From Atriophallophorus winterbourni (taxonomy: Eukaryota; Platyhelminthes; Trematoda; Plagiorchiida; Microphallidae), in assembly GCA_013407085.1 (NCBI GenBank), contig JACCGJ010018343.1:1-64000 (forward strand): DNA of 64,000 nucleotides, read 5' to 3'. Numbering within the stretch: position 1 is the first letter of the stretch; the number at the start of each line of letters is the position of its first letter. Of the stretch, positions 1-10,525 are shown piece after piece. The translations under genes and the position numbers were made by a program. Below the pieces are notes generated by a model that searched no databases, was not told the origin of the DNA, and saw nothing but the letters and a program-made list of their open reading frames with translations.

Positions 1-1315
1 GTGCAAAAAATCACCTTCGTTATACTTTGCAGGTGTCACATTGCTTTAAATGCTACATACACGCACTTATTCAATCTCAGCCTATGTGAAGGAAACATTC
101 CAGCGCAAAGGAAATCAGTGATTATAACTCCTATTTTAAAGGCAGTAGCCCTTCAGACTCAGCGAACTATACACCGGTAACGCTACTTCTTGTGATCTCT
201 AAATTATTTGAAAGCATTGTGACTGCGCGCATAAGGGAACATTTTGAAAACCGAAATATTTTCACTGCAGCACAATACGGTTTCCGGAGAAATCGATGCA
301 GTTTATCTAGCATTCTTACAACGTCCGAGGATTGTGGCAAGCTACTAGACGTTGATCATGACGTACATGATTGCTGCTTTGATATTTCCAAACTTTCGAT
401 ACATTTAACCATTCTAATAATAAATCGTGAAGCTTATCGTATACTGGGAATATTATTGAATTTAATAACGGACTATCTTGCTGATAGGCACGTCCAAGTT
501 CGCGTTGAGAGCACTTTTTCTAGTAACATAGACGTCACAATTACAGTTCCGCAAGGCAAGATGCTTAGACCTCTTTAATTCGTGGTGTATATGGAAGATA
601 TAGTAGAGTATATCGGATGCAACTTTATACTGTTTGCCGATTATATTAAAATATGGAAACGAGTCATGTCTGTTAACTACTTTATGGTATTACAACGCGA
701 TCTGTGCACCTTATTTCGTTGGTCCTCGACAAATAAGTTACCATTAAACTCTGCGAAATGTAAGATGCTGCGGCTTGGAAAATCTCTGCATCACACATAT
801 CAGCAAGATCATGTCTGGATAACCGCAGAAAAAGGTCTCGGTATCTGGATGTCGTTTAAACTTAAGCCTGGATATTGTTGCCAGATTGTACAACAAAGCC
901 CACCGTATCTTAAATGTTCTGATAAATCATATTCAGGATTTTCACGCACTAACCCTAACCCCGGTTAATTAATACTTATTTACTAACTGTTACGGTATAT
1001 TCCACCCATGCCTGGACACAATGGCTGACGAAGGATATCGAACTACTTGGCAGGATATATCTTAGTGCGACAATGTTGGTCTCCCGTTTCTCAAATTTGC
1101 CTTTCGAGGAGCAAATGTTAAAATTAAATCGACGGATACGGAATGACTTCCTGTTGGCATTCAAATTCAGGCATCCTCAAAACCGTCCCTTTAAACACTT
1201 GCTAAAGTTCAATTACCTTACAAAGTACACGAAATTTCTGTTCTGTAAGAATTTCTTTCCCTTGGAACATTTTGCCTGAACAGATTAAACGTTTGGAATC
1301 TGTTGTGGTTTCAAA
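1..1315 (+). pseudogene. Decayed CR1-like LINE ORF2 (reverse transcriptase and C-terminus)
   Basis: Broken reading frames follow the order of a CR1-clade reverse transcriptase. First comes a palm-region stretch with AAQYGFRRNRCSLSS (frame 192-578), then PQGKMLRPL, a damaged form of the usual PQGSVLGPL motif. Next is FADYIKIW (frame 582-968), where the catalytic FADD has lost an aspartate. The C-terminal RRIRNDFLLAFKF and FKHLLKF follow near 1,073-1,279. Stops separate the frames, so the copy is dead. It is a different, older family than the LINE at 8,710-13,454. Its 5' continuation is visible only in the right arm. Confidence 0.8.
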
Positions 1316-3425
1316 TACTATACTCGTTGAGCATATGATGAACCATGCGGTATGTGACTGTCCCTATAGGACTTTTGAGAGATTTTATATTTATACTTCA
1401 TATACATCGTCATCATATTGTTATTTTTAGGCCTACTGCTTTCTCTACCATAAAAGTTTCTACGTTTTGAGTTCTCTAATGAGGACTTTTGTTCATGCTC
1501 ATAAGTATAACTCATCTATGTGTACGGGCATGTGCGAATGAACAGGTTTATCTTGCCAGTCTTTCTCATAAGTGGCGAAAACGTTCACATCATGCTTAAC
1601 ATTATTCAGCTGTTTAATTGGATGCCCCATTGTGCTGTATCCTTTTGATAAGAATAAACAGCACGGAACCAATTTGAGTTGTTGTGATGTGAATTTATGT
1701 AAATGATGATTTTGCTGGTTCTTATATAATAAGTTTGATGAGAAACATCAGTGCTCTCTGCGCTATAGCAGTTGCGGGCCAAATTGTAAATGAACTGGTT
1801 TATTCACTGAATGAATGAAGGTCACACAGTTTGCACAGTGAACCTTACTGACGTTATGCATCCTTTATAAATATTGATTGATGACTGGACGATAGTTGTT
1901 TCACAGTCTTACTACACAAAGCATTTGAAAAAACCATCCCCCCAAACACATTTCCAACCAACCGATTTCCAATATTAATTCATTCCTTCTAAACCCCAGT
2001 ATTGAAATATAACAGTAAGATTCATTGCAATTCTACATCCCTATCCGATGTGTTTGTACAGCTATTTGCTTTTCTACCACAAATCTTTAATCAAACTGGA
2101 AACCAGATGCAGCAAAAGGAAAACGACCAGGATTCAAGCGAAATTTGACACCGCTGCTGAGATGATGTGAGGCTCTTATCCACAGGTGACGGAACTATTA
2201 TAATAGCCTTTTCAACAGCACAGTTGCAAGGAGGTTGAATTTCAATTGTGACTCACTTATTCGTTCATATGATCTCGAAAGACGTTCATTTACTTCACGG
2301 TTAGTAAAAGAATAAATTGTATTCAAGTAACAAAATTACCGCTGGAGTAATCCATCAAATAGTCAAATTAAAATCATTTTTCTTCCATTTATTTACCAAG
2401 TATGTTCAGTATGTCCGATTTAATAGAGCGATGAATTTTTTTCTAATTCCTGCTGACACAGCGTTGTTCTTATACACCTTCAACACCTTAAATGACTTTG
2501 CAGATATTGATTTTGCTGTCAAGATTTGCATTTGGCCCATAATGATGAAACAGCCAGATGTTTAAGTAACTTACATGAAATCGGGTAGCTGACAGTGGTT
2601 ATGTAACCGTTTGACATGCTGAAACTTTTCTGTTTGCAACATTCCTGATATACATCCGTTTCCATTAACCAACCCAAGATTAGTTCTATGCTGTTTGCCC
2701 AGTACGATTTGGATCCGCATGCTGTATCAATAAAGAGGATTGGTAAACCAGGAATCACTGTTTTACAACGTCGCGAGAATGCGTTCTTGAGATTTGTCAC
2801 CAAACGTCAATACCAAGTCGAACAGAATATTCGCAAATTTTATTACGACGGTCTATAAAGGAAACATTGGACTCGAGTATTAACTTCATATCTAGCAGCA
2901 TTAGTGCGACTCTGCCAAAGATATCCGAATAATAATCATGAGGAATTTCCAAAAAGGACCCTGTTAGTCGATAATACATACTCAATCGCTAAAATTGCAC
3001 ACGGCTTCGCAAGTTTCTCAAGGCCGAATGGATAGAGGACGACGAACATACAGACGTCATCGAAGTGAGCGCATTGCTGACACGACGAGCGTGTTACAAA
3101 TCGATAGAAGGGCACCGGAAGCAGACGTTAGCTAGCAAGTGTTGAGCAAATTAATAACGGCGTCTCAATTTCCGGGATTCAAATAAAATCATCTCTTTTC
3201 TGATTTAATGGTGTTCAAGAGTGAATTCGACGGCGACTGTTAAAGAAGTGGTATGTATCCCAAAAGAAAACGTGAGACAAAATGGCTCCTTGAAGCATAC
3301 CTTCCTCATTAGTGAACGAAAAAGCACACAGCTGGTTGATTTCAATGAATTGAAATCCATAGTATAATATCCACATATCAATTTTAATATTTTAGCAAGT
3401 GTATCCAACGGCTTGAGTAGGTTTA
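1316..3425. other. Unassigned noncoding stretch of the left arm
   Basis: About 2.1 kb of AT-rich DNA with only short chance frames. The one recognisable item is a weak relative of the hammerhead SINE-like repeat at about 1,619-1,708, better preserved in the right arm. I see no other coding or structural signal. Confidence 0.5.
1619..1708 (+). repeat. Degenerate relative of the hammerhead SINE-like repeat (left arm)
   Basis: Reverse complement of 35,172-35,262. It shares CATTTACAT, CATCACAA, GGTTCCGTGCTGTTT and GGATCCGCAT-like blocks with the copy at 54,170-54,300. The left arm has lost five bases (GGATC) here, which accounts for the first offset between the arms. The hammerhead core is not preserved. 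Confidence 0.35.
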
Positions 3426-4000
3426 AAGTTAGAATTCATCGATTAATGGTTCAACATGTTAACATTTTACAACACCACAGAATTATGGTATAAAAAAGTA
3501 CAAAATAATATTAGCTAACGAATAGAGTCAATCAAATATTTTTTCCAATAATAATATTCATTTGCCCATATAAATACAATTTTCCTTTAAAGTTTTTCAT
3601 ACCACACGAGTTCATCTAATGTTGAGTTATAGGATCCTAGTAAAATATTGTCCATAGGTTGAATAATGACACTGAAAATCAATACGGGACCCATTGATGT
3701 ATGGGAAATTGAGATAGATATGATCTGCAGAATCAAACGCCTTAAAGTAGATTTTACAGCTAGTGATTTACTGTCGAGCTGTTTCTAACTTGTGGGAATT
3801 TGACAAGCAACAACATTAACTCAATAGCGTTTCATTGTTATCAAAATTCGTTCTAAACCTTCACGGATGGTATCCTCAGCAGTTGAGCAAAAACTATGAT
3901 CTCCATGGCTTTTAAAACATGTGAAGAGCATGCTAAATGGCAGAACTTTCCTATAGTATTCTTGGGAACCGGTGTAATTCTAAAAACTCTTCTAATCATC
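3426..4000 (-). pseudogene. Ancient remnant of a LINE 3' end
   Basis: The plus-strand string around 3,431-3,500 (ATGGTTCAACATGTTAAC, ACAACACCACAGAATTA, TGGTATAAAAAAGTAC) matches the 3' end of the CR1-type LINE seen at 22,784 and 62,631. It is far more diverged and lies on the minus strand. Its body toward 4,000 has decayed past translation. A mirror copy lies near 32,880-33,450. Confidence 0.5.
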
Positions 4001-4319
4001 AGCATGTATGCAAGCAGAGAGAGAACGGTTGTTAACGGGAGCTATCGGTTTGACGATCCATGACAAACATAGCTTAAGTACTATTCGAGTTACCCAGGAC
4101 CAGAGGCTATGCTTGATAAAAGAGCTTGATAAAGAGCCTCCGGAAAATATCATTTTTCGATACACCGAAATCAACGCAATCAAACTCTAAGGAGGTGAAA
4201 TGTGTGTCATTATTTTGCATACGTGTGATTTCCGAATAATTTTGTATAATTCTGTCATCGCCCTGGATACAAACCTTGTTTTTGAATGATTTCGTCAACC
4301 ACTGCGATATTTGATATCT

Positions 4320-4659
4320 TGTAGCAGACCAGTGACTCTACACATTTATTTATTGTAAACTTCTATTTACTCCATCTTTCGCTAACATGTGATTCAAAAG
4401 TCTGTCTGCATCACCTGTATATTGTTTGACCATCGTCGCCCGGCCAGTGACATCGACCAGTTCAAAAAATTACATGGTGCGACATATATAAAGAAGTGGA
4501 TACTAAGAGCAACGAACAAGAGGATATCGAGACGATAACATCAGCAGGCAGCTAACAACAAACTTGATTGTACTGCATAACCCCGTCACTACAGAAAAGA
4601 TAAGATTCGGAATACGAGCGTTGTTCTCTGAGTCAAGGCGGGGGGTTCAATTGAGATAG
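4320..4659 (+). repeat. Gypsy-1 5' LTR, first part
   Basis: Begins TGTAGCAGACCAGTGACTC and shares about 95 bases with the 3' LTR at 15,905, through CTGTCTGCATCACCTG. The rest of the LTR is interrupted by gypsy-2 and resumes at 8,118. A right-arm mirror lies at 32,216-32,555. Confidence 0.8.
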
Positions 4660-4822
4660 TGTGATGATTGTTTGAATAATAATCAATACTGATCAATAAA
4701 TCCGTAATTCAAATTCTTGTTGTTAAAGCTACATTATTCAATACATACTGTAATTCGAGTGAGCGTCGTTTGTTCTCACTTACATTCTTGGGTTGGTTAT
4801 TCAATTCAATACAATTATCACA
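4660..4822 (+). repeat. Gypsy-2 5' LTR (163 bp)
   Basis: Short LTR with terminal inverted bases TGTGAT and ATCACA. It is directly followed by TTTGGCGTCGCGAACAG, the position of a tRNA primer-binding site. The 3' LTR differs mainly by extra copies of the TTCAA-type repeat near its end. Confidence 0.92.
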
Positions 4823-4849
4823 TTTGGCGTCGCGAACAGCAATTCTTCA

Positions 4850-5513
4850 TGGCAAATTCAAGTCTGGAACCTCTCGATATAAATTCAAATGCTCGAGAAA
4901 TTGAAGACTATTGTGAAAGATTCAAAATTTGGTGTATGACACGACCGGAAGCTGAGAATGATAAAAATCGGTTCATTTTCTAAATGCAGTCGAAAAATCT
5001 GCATATACGTTAATCAAGAATTTAGCCTATCCTGATTCTCCTATTTCTCTGAAGACGCTTTTAATGCAACACGTGAAACCTGTATATTTCGAGGCAACCG
5101 AACGCGCAAAATTTCATTGCATGGTGCGTCAGCCCAATCAAGGAATTCGCGAATTTATCCTACAATTGTTAATTCAAGCAGCGAAATGCGACTTCGGTGA
5201 CTTGCTAGAAATGCAATTGAAAGATCGTCTAATTGCAGGAATACATGACAGTGTTTTGCAGAATGAACTCTTGAAGCTGCCAAAACCCTCATTTAAAGAT
5301 GTTCGAGATCACTGCGAACAGTATGAAGATGCGCGTGTGGCAACAACAGATTTGTCGCCAGCAGAAAATTCCGTCATGTTCAATACACATAAACGTGAAA
5401 TATCGAAGAATGCTATAGCAAGTCAACAGCTCAAATATCAGCCGAATTATCAGCGCGTTGCTGATAGCAATTCCAATTCAATCAAAATTGGGAAATGTGT
5501 TTCATGTGGCTGA
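4850..5513 (+). pseudogene. Gypsy-2 gag
   Basis: The likely start ATG is at 4,850, about 28 bases after the 5' LTR. The frame runs MANSSLEPLDINSNAREIED, stops at 4,983, then continues as an open frame 5,064-5,513. That frame has typical gypsy capsid features such as LLMQHVKPVYFEATERAKF and IREFILQLLIQAAKCDFGD. It ends with the first half of a zinc knuckle (GKCVSCG) just before the pol frame. The stop and frame changes mean it cannot be read through as it stands. The right arm has the same breaks, so they predate the palindrome. Confidence 0.8.
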
Positions 5514-7075
5514 CTGCATCACGCCACACTTGCCGATTCCGTCAAGCCAGATGTCACAAGTGTGGAAAAACTGGTCATATCCAATCCGTTTGTCGAGCTC
5601 CTAAAACGTATTGGACTGATTCGAAAAACGCTCAGGTTAGCGATGTTAATGATGAATTTAAATCATTGTCTTTGGCAGTGACATCTTGCAATTCTAGTCA
5701 CATTCGTAAAACCATTTACTGTGTTACTAGTGGCGCATCCCTGGATTTTATTCTGGATACGGGTAGCTTTGAATCGCTTATTACCCAGAAAAATATAAAA
5801 CAATTTGTTCCCAATGCCAAAATCCAACCTACTAGCCTCACAATTAAAGGCATTACTGGACATTCTATTCCTGTCGTTGGATCGTGTATGATCTCCATCC
5901 GAGATGAAAGCAATACTGCTGACTGTAGGTTCATTGTTATTAGAACTGGTCCATCTATTCTCGGTCTGAAAGCAATGCAAGCACTAAACATCAGTCTATC
6001 TTTTCTGACATCGACTGAAGACACTTCAGAGTTAAAGAATCTCATAATTAAATGTTCTCAAGCAACTGGTGGAATGCAAATTCCTCCAATTTCTCTTGAC
6101 GTAGAAGGAAATCCTATGTTTCTCAAACGCCGCCTTATTCCATATGGACTCCGAGAACCTGTTGAAAATGCTTTGAAAGATCTATGTTCTAAAGTTATCA
6201 TTGAAAATGTTGAGTCCTCTGCATGGGGCACACCTATTGTCACACCGTTGAAGTCTGATGGGAAGACCCCAAGGATTTGCGGCGATTATCGTCTTACATT
6301 AAATACTAGATTGTTGAAGGAAACATGCACGACAGTTGAACCTGAAGATATTTTGAATAAATTGACTGGATCCAAATTCTTCTCGAAGATTGATTTAAAA
6401 GATGCTTACCTACAAATACCATCGACTGATCAGTCTTCAATGTTAACTACCATCAATACACCGTTTGGTCTATTTCGGTACAAATTCTTACCTTTTGGTT
6501 TGTGCAATTCTCCTGCTATATTTCAACAAGTCATGAATGATATTACTCGCGATATGGTTGGAGTGGAAGTATATCAGGATGATGTTATCGTGCATGCGTT
6601 AACACGATCTCTTCATGATGAACGTTTACTGGAATTGTTTCGTAGATTCACCTCTAAAAATGTTGCTGTTAATCCGAAAAAGTGTTTGTTTTCTGTTTCG
6701 AATTTCAAATGCCTTGGATACATTGTTGATGGTGATGGTTATAAACCAGATCCCAATCGCTTACGCCGACTGACCAATGCTGAGTCCCCAAAGAACATGA
6801 CACAATTAAGATCTCTTATCGGTGCATTGCAATACTATTCGAGGTTCATTCCGAATTTCAGTGTAAGAGCTTCACCATTATTTTCACTTCAATCAAAAGA
6901 AACGTTTATGTGGACTGATGAACATGAACATTGTTTACGTAGCATATTATCCTTTCTAAAGTTAGATGCAGTTCTTCGTCCATTTAGTCCCAAAATTCAT
7001 TCCTTTGTAATTACTGATGCATCCCCCGACGGTATTGGTGCTGTTCTCGAGGAAAATGGACGTCCAGTAATTTGA
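5495..7075 (+). CDS. pol: Gypsy-2 pol: zinc knuckle, protease, reverse transcriptase, start of RNase H
   Basis: A 526-residue open frame overlaps the end of gag. Domains in order: zinc knuckle CHKCGKTGHIQSVC (about residues 20-33); aspartic protease with DTG at 88-90; RT fingers with WGTPIVTPLKSDGK near 244; palm aspartate in SKIDLKDAYLQIP (D300); catalytic YQDD at 360-363; connection domain with LIGALQYYSRFIPN; and the first RNase H aspartate in ITDASPDGIGA. The frame ends at a TGA inside RNase H, and homologous sequence continues in frame (LTAAEKGYAQTHREALAVYW). The enzyme would copy element RNA into DNA in virus-like particles; this copy is probably dead. Confidence 0.9.
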   Translation: MCFMWLTASRHTCRFRQARCHKCGKTGHIQSVCRAPKTYWTDSKNAQVSDVNDEFKSLSLAVTSCNSSHIRKTIYCVTSGASLDFILDTGSFESLITQKNIKQFVPNAKIQPTSLTIKGITGHSIPVVGSCMISIRDESNTADCRFIVIRTGPSILGLKAMQALNISLSFLTSTEDTSELKNLIIKCSQATGGMQIPPISLDVEGNPMFLKRRLIPYGLREPVENALKDLCSKVIIENVESSAWGTPIVTPLKSDGKTPRICGDYRLTLNTRLLKETCTTVEPEDILNKLTGSKFFSKIDLKDAYLQIPSTDQSSMLTTINTPFGLFRYKFLPFGLCNSPAIFQQVMNDITRDMVGVEVYQDDVIVHALTRSLHDERLLELFRRFTSKNVAVNPKKCLFSVSNFKCLGYIVDGDGYKPDPNRLRRLTNAESPKNMTQLRSLIGALQYYSRFIPNFSVRASPLFSLQSKETFMWTDEHEHCLRSILSFLKLDAVLRPFSPKIHSFVITDASPDGIGAVLEENGRPVI

Positions 7076-7912
7076 GTTTCTCGCAGGCTAACTGCTGCTG
7101 AAAAGGGTTATGCTCAAACACACCGTGAAGCGTTAGCGGTCTATTGGGCCATTCAACGTTTACACAAGTTCCTGTTTGGTCATCGTTTCACCATTGTTAC
7201 TGGCAATGATGTATTAAAATTCATATACGATCAAGGTGAATCTATTTTGAAGCGTTCTGCCACAATTGTTTAAAGATGGAATATAGCACTCAGTGCCTAT
7301 GATTATGCATTTTAACATCAAAGTGTTAAACACATTCAGCATGCAGATTACTTGTTACGCCAATCACTACCAGATGCCACACCTAATGATACTTTTATTC
7401 TCTTTTGATGCAACCACTTGTTGTCAGTCTTCATCTTTTAATTCGTGACACAAAACGTTTGTTTTCTGCTATTTTTACTGCTTTGAAGAAAGGATGGAAT
7501 TCACATATTCGGAAGAAATTTCCATCATATTTCACTAGACGAGATGAACTCTCAATGACTCCTGATGGTTTATTATGCTCGAATGATAGAATTATTATTC
7601 CTCCCACTTTGCGTATAGCTGTACTGGGATCAGCTGAAGTATCATACTATCGTGGAAATGATTACCGTCCAAGTACCGGTATTGTATTAAACAAGATAGG
7701 AAGATCTATGGTAAAAATACTTGATCTGGAAAACGGAACTGTGCACAAGCGTCATGCAGATCAAATCATCTACCAAGATTCAGGTCAGTTGTGTTCTAAT
7801 ACTGGTTGCGTTAGCAATCATAACACCACCGTTAGATTCTTCCGAAAATACTGAATCAAGTGAACCTGTCAGACGATCAGAAAGACTGGGGAACAAACCT
7901 ATTCAAGATTAA
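7076..7912 (+). pseudogene. Gypsy-2 RNase H remainder and truncated integrase
   Basis: RNase H continues after the TGA with QTHREALAVYWAIQRLHKF. The next frame (7,405-7,854) begins the integrase leader. At 7,627 the sequence jumps directly from TLRIAVL to the C-terminal GSAEVSYYRGNDY region. The 640 bp removed would encode the HHCC zinc finger and the whole catalytic core, so this copy could not integrate itself. Confidence 0.85.
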
Positions 7913-7944
7913 ACAAATCCGAGGATGATTGGAACTGCGGTGGT

Positions 7945-8112
7945 TGTGATGATTGTTTGAATAATAATCAATACTGATCAATAATTCCGTAATTCAAATT
8001 CTTGTTGTTAAAGCTACATTATTCAATACATACTGTAATTCAAGTGAGCGTCGTTTGTTCTCACTTACATTCTTGGGTTGGTTATTCAATTCAATTCAAT
8101 TCAATTATCACA
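7945..8112 (+). repeat. Gypsy-2 3' LTR (168 bp)
   Basis: Same termini as the 5' LTR. It is preceded by GGAACTGCGGTGGT, a likely polypurine-rich priming tract, and followed by the target duplication GATAG. Confidence 0.92.
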
Positions 8113-8117
8113 GATAG

Positions 8118-8160
8118 CCGTTGCTAACACAGTCATCAGAAAACACCACCTGGACCAACA
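8118..8160 (+). repeat. Gypsy-1 5' LTR, last part, and primer-binding region
   Basis: After gypsy-2, TAACACAGTCATCAGAAAAC resembles the end of the 3' LTR near 16,030-16,060. It is followed by ACTTGTGAGCCCGAAG, the expected position of the primer-binding site. The LTR end is placed by this comparison and is approximate. Confidence 0.6.
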
Positions 8161-8239
8161 AAACTTGTGAGCCCGAAGAAGAACACACGGTGAGTTCCTT
8201 CCTTAACATTTGACGATTCTGCAGAGGGATTCAAAGGGT

Positions 8240-8709
8240 TTCTAGCCCGGTGTCTATAAGTACTATTCCCAGTTCCGGACTCAAAATCCAGAGCTGTGGT
8301 TCATGCAGGCTGAATCTTACTTAGAAATAAAACGTATAACACAAGATAAGCTCATGTTCCATTATGTGATTAACTCATTCACATGCGAAAAAATGTACCT
8401 AGTTCAAGATATTTTGTTGAAAAAACATGTACGATGAAATAAAACAGCCCTGATCACACGACTCACAGAGTCCTAACGACTCCGTATTCAGCGGCTTTTG
8501 AGACAGGAAGTGCTGGAGGATCGGACTCTGTCAGAACTACTATTAATCATGCAAACATTGGTCAGCAGAACAACGATCGATGAGCGCTTCTTGAAACAGC
8601 TCTTGCAACAACGGCTAACAGTACATGTTCAAAACATTTTGGCTAACTTAGTAAACATGATTGGTATAACTCAACAAGCGTAAATGGCGGATAAGGTCTT
8701 CGAGATCAG
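8240..8709 (+). pseudogene. Gypsy-1 gag, N-terminal part
   Basis: Translation gives YYSQFRTQNPELWFMQAESY, EIKRITQDKLMFHYVINSFT, then RTLSELLLIMQTLV, FLKQLLQQRLTVHVQNILAN and MADKVFEI. This order and wording are typical of gag in fluke CsRn1-like gypsy elements. It contains stops and a frameshift. The frame is cut at about 8,709 by the CR1-type LINE and resumes at 13,455 with ADDNHSLAIRNLEIRLNSVM. Confidence 0.8.
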
Positions 8710-9171
8710 GTAACCCACTGTAATCACGGTCAAGAAGGCGGATCCATTGCTCAAAGTCTATTCGTGCCGTGCGGTCGCATTATTTTGAGCTCTGATAATC
8801 AGGATATACTGTTCTTACACTTACACGTACGTGGACATATTATACCTTGTTGGACTCCTCTCGAAGTCAGCTTTCTGGATATACCACTCTCGTAGCGGTA
8901 TTCGATAATACGAGCAAATTGGAATTTATCGTGATTTTCCCATATTGGATCTACGCGTGCAACTCTGTTAATACGCTTCAAGTCCTCAAAGGGATTAACG
9001 TCATCGGAAAGATCTTATTCTTCGCCGTCGACTGGTCATATATTCAACGTCGTTAGAGCAACTACCGAAGCGCATCGCTGGAATCAATTCTGACTTTGTT
9101 CTTATTATTGAGCAACGCTTTTCGTCGCGCTCACCATATTCATCATCGATCGCTCGACGGAACCACTGCCT

Positions 9172-10525
9172 GTGCACACACAACTGAACAGTACTGCACA
9201 CAACCTTGACCGGATGACCCCGAAAAGGATACAAAGCGCACCGGGATGCATGTGCACGGTTTGCCGAAAGTCGGTAAGTCCTAAGGCGAGGTCTGTCACG
9301 TGTTACGCCTGTTTGTTGAAAGTGCATGCGAAATGTGACAAATCGCTGACTTCGGATTTAGTATCGATTATTAATGGAGATGACTGTCCTGGTGTCTGTT
9401 ATGTTTGTCTGCTTTGCAAGGCCAAATCAACACCGTCAGCCTCGGCGGCGAAAACCCCTGAATATGATATTGAGACCCGTCTAAATGGAATGGAATCCAG
9501 TTTAAAAAAAAACTGAATGAACTGATAATAAAAGTCATAAAGGCACCGTCGTTACCCGACTTAGAGGTTACTGCCGAAGAGCCGGTAGATAATACATCAT
9601 ACTCGAGCAGGCCAACATTTGCCCAGATAACCGCGCAGATGGCGACTAAAACGGGGAAGCGTTCGTTGGGATCAGTGACTCCTCGACTTAACGGAACCGA
9701 GAAAGGACTCAAAAAATCCACTACTAAAATGACTGAGTCAAATTATAAAATAAAGTCCGCGGGTGTAAACCTAGCGTTATATGTACAAACGTGACCGAGT
9801 CGCAGGAAACGCTGTTTGAAGCTAAGCAAAAACATGACTTAGCTGAGTGGTTTAAAGTCTGCAGTCAGATGAGATTGGCCGCGGTTACACCCTCATCAAT
9901 AGTTCGATTAAATCGCCACCTGAATTCTCCTCACACGGATGATCCTCGCCTTTTAAGAATAACGCTGCAATCTGCGGAGGACGTGGAAAACGTACTCTTA
10001 AATGCTTACATTCTTAGAGGTGTTCCAGAGACTAAATGTCGTATCCATGCAGACCTACCATGGTGGGAGCGAAAGTCGTCGCAGAAATCTCGTGAAGAAC
10101 GTAATCCAAGAAGTATTGTAATTCTTGGTGTTCCGGAAGATGCTGCTGACGTACCTTCTCAAGAAAAGTCTGAGCACGACCACAAACAGTGGAAATATCT
10201 AGCCGAAACAATTGGTATTAAAAATACCGTACTTGTGGATGCTTTTAGGATACCGCGATCTGCCAACTATAAAGGGCAAGGTCCTAGCCCTTTATAGCTA
10301 ACCTTCTTCACAACCGAAATGACTGATACTATCAAAAGTGAATGGAAAGCTAATAGAAAAAACCTACCCCCAAACGTCAAGTTGAGCTTGCCCAAGGTAA
10401 TAGCCGGTAGCAAGCAAACGGATAGTACCGACCCTCAAACGCCTAGTGATGAGGTTCAACCTGAATGTCATGTGATGGCTCCAAAAAACTTGAGCATTCC
10501 GACTCTAACCGAGTCGGCCCTTTGA
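9172..10525 (+). pseudogene. CR1-type LINE ORF1 (PHD-like zinc finger protein), frameshifted
   Basis: The N-terminal part carries CMCTVCRKSVSPK, CYACLLKVHAKC and CYVCLLCK, a C4HC3-like zinc finger as found in CR1 ORF1 proteins. A coiled-coil-like stretch and a basic nucleic-acid-binding region follow. The left copy is split into three frames: extra A residues in a run near 9,506 break the first, a lost A near 9,771 affects the second, and a TAG at about 10,295 ends it early. The right-arm copy (25,720-27,072) is intact at all three places. The protein would bind element RNA. Confidence 0.85.

Larger units (their letters stand above)
4660..8112 (+). mobile_element. Gypsy-2: complete small gypsy retrotransposon (left copy, 640-bp deletion)
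   Basis: The element has two LTRs of about 165 bp starting TGTGATGATT and ending ATTATCACA. It is flanked on both sides by the 5-bp target duplication GATAG (4,655-4,659 and 8,113-8,117). Inside are gag, zinc knuckle, protease, reverse transcriptase, RNase H and a damaged integrase. It sits inside the gypsy-1 LTR. Compared with the right copy it lacks 640 bp of integrase at 7,627; three bases of microhomology (CTG) mark that junction. Confidence 0.95.

Noticed and set aside
948..963. Telomere-like CTAACCCTAACCCC (and its mirror near 35,917-35,932)
   Set aside because: Only two units, inside a decayed LINE; too short to be an interstitial telomere or chromosome end.
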